This document shows positions 6,182 to 6,976 of a DNA stretch of 6,976 bases, one piece after another. The notes beneath the pieces are model-generated. The model saw nothing but the letters and a program-made list of their open reading frames with translations. It did not search any database and was not told the origin of the DNA. The stretch is from an uncultured Alphaproteobacteria bacterium (lineage in GTDB: Bacteria > Pseudomonadota > Alphaproteobacteria > Puniceispirillales > UBA1172). Position 1 is the stretch's first letter; every line of letters starts with the position of its first letter. The stretch covers positions 1-6,976 of the forward strand of contig CALFYS010000131.1 of the NCBI GenBank assembly GCA_937952245.1, read 5' to 3'. The translations under genes were made by a program, and so were the position numbers.

Positions 6182-6970
6182 ATGAAACTCCATTTCAGCA
6201 TTTCAGATAATCCTGAAGCACAGGCGAAATCTAAAGAACTCATCGCTCAATATGGCAACGCTTCGCCTGAAGATTGCGATGTGATTGTCGCCCTTGGCGG
6301 TGATGGCCAAATGCTGCAAGCCTTGAAAATGACCTTTGATCCCAATACCCCGGGCTTCCAAGGCAAACCTGTCTATGGGCTGCATAGCGGCACCGTCGGG
6401 TTCTTGATGAATGATATTGTTCCTGAAACCAATGCCCAGCATTTGGTCAGCCGCATTAAAGCCGCCGAAGAAACCATCATCCATCCGCTTTCCATGGAAG
6501 CCACCACGATTGATGGTACGGTTCACCATGCCCATGGGATCAATGAAGTGTCTTTGTTGAGAGCCAGCAATCAAACCGCCCGCATTGAAATCGTGGTCGA
6601 TGGTGTCAGCCGCATGGATGAATTGATCTGTGATGGCGTGTTATTGGCAACCCCTGCTGGCAGTACCGCCTATAACCTGTCGGCCCATGGCCCGATTGTG
6701 CCGTTGAATTCTTCTGTTTTGGCGCTGACCCCGATCAGCGCGTTTCGCCCCAGACGGTGGCGGGGGGCATTATTGCCGAATAATGTGGTGGTGGAATTTA
6801 ACGTCAAAAACCCTGAATTAAGACCTGTTAGCGCAAGCGCGGATTCATTTCAATTCAGGGACATAGCCCGCGTTGTTGCCAAAAAGGATAAAGATATTAC
6901 CTTGCGGATTTTAAGCGACCCCGGCCATGGTTTAGAAGAACGGGTGATGCAGGAACAGTTTATTTACTGA
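6182..6970 (+). CDS. nadK: NAD kinase (ATP-NAD kinase)
   Basis: NadK phosphorylates NAD to NADP in the cytoplasm and is normally essential. The 262-residue protein is of the short proteobacterial type. It shows the diagnostic GGDG at 39-42 in VIVALGGDGQMLQAL, GLHSGTVGFLMN (66-77), the NE motif at 121-122 (GINEVSLLRA), and the glycine-rich ICDGVLLATPAGSTAYNLSA block at about 149-168, followed by HGPIVP. The segment FRPRRWRGALLP (188-199) and the C-terminal RPVSASADSF are typical of alphaproteobacterial members. The ATG has a well-spaced AGGAG and the N-terminus is of normal length. The gene is complete, ending in TGA 6 nt before the window edge, so its downstream partners cannot be seen. It stands alone on the plus strand, divergent from fdhD, and may share that control region. 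Confidence 0.96.
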   Translation: MKLHFSISDNPEAQAKSKELIAQYGNASPEDCDVIVALGGDGQMLQALKMTFDPNTPGFQGKPVYGLHSGTVGFLMNDIVPETNAQHLVSRIKAAEETIIHPLSMEATTIDGTVHHAHGINEVSLLRASNQTARIEIVVDGVSRMDELICDGVLLATPAGSTAYNLSAHGPIVPLNSSVLALTPISAFRPRRWRGALLPNNVVVEFNVKNPELRPVSASADSFQFRDIARVVAKKDKDITLRILSDPGHGLEERVMQEQFIY

Positions 6971-6976
6971 TCCTGT

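Overview
The window is a densely packed piece of bacterial chromosome, and every gene in it belongs to a recognisable conserved family. GC is about 50% by eye. The NAD kinase (the RRWRGALLP segment) and FdhD (the GRARGKRF and SGAERI segments) have the alphaproteobacterial look. An alphaproteobacterium of moderate GC is the best guess. A marine SAR116-like lineage would fit, but that is inference from style and not a demonstrated placement.

Six genes run on the minus strand from about 6033 down to 72, in transcription order fdhD - mobA - kdsD - queA - tgt - queG. Three junctions are very tight. fdhD stops 1 nt before the mobA ATG, kdsD and queA are 8 nt apart, and queA and tgt share ATGA. The whole set is therefore probably one operon or two overlapping ones. 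The two wider gaps are about 86 nt before kdsD (if its ATG start is right) and 36 nt before queG. A seventh gene, nadK, diverges on the plus strand from 6182. The roughly 150-nt space between fdhD and nadK is the only place with room for upstream control. It holds two small abutting inverted repeats.

Functionally the row has three parts. FdhD and MobA finish and deliver the molybdenum cofactor: MobA makes the guanine dinucleotide form and FdhD sulfurates it for formate dehydrogenase. KdsD makes arabinose 5-phosphate, the precursor of Kdo in lipopolysaccharide. Tgt, QueA and QueG are the consecutive last steps of queuosine modification of tRNA position 34: base exchange with preQ1, transfer of the ribosyl moiety of SAM to give epoxyqueuosine, and reduction of the epoxide. 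NadK makes NADP.

I see no mobile element, CRISPR array, complete RNA gene or convincing novel system. The points worth a second look are modest. FdhD keeps one cysteine where the classical CxxC has two. KdsD stops a few residues short of the usual end of its second CBS domain. A fragment at the left edge has the exact geometry of a tRNA T-arm/CCA 3' end, but no tRNA body is attached to it. Several start sites (tgt, mobA, kdsD) are best placed downstream of the longest open frame.
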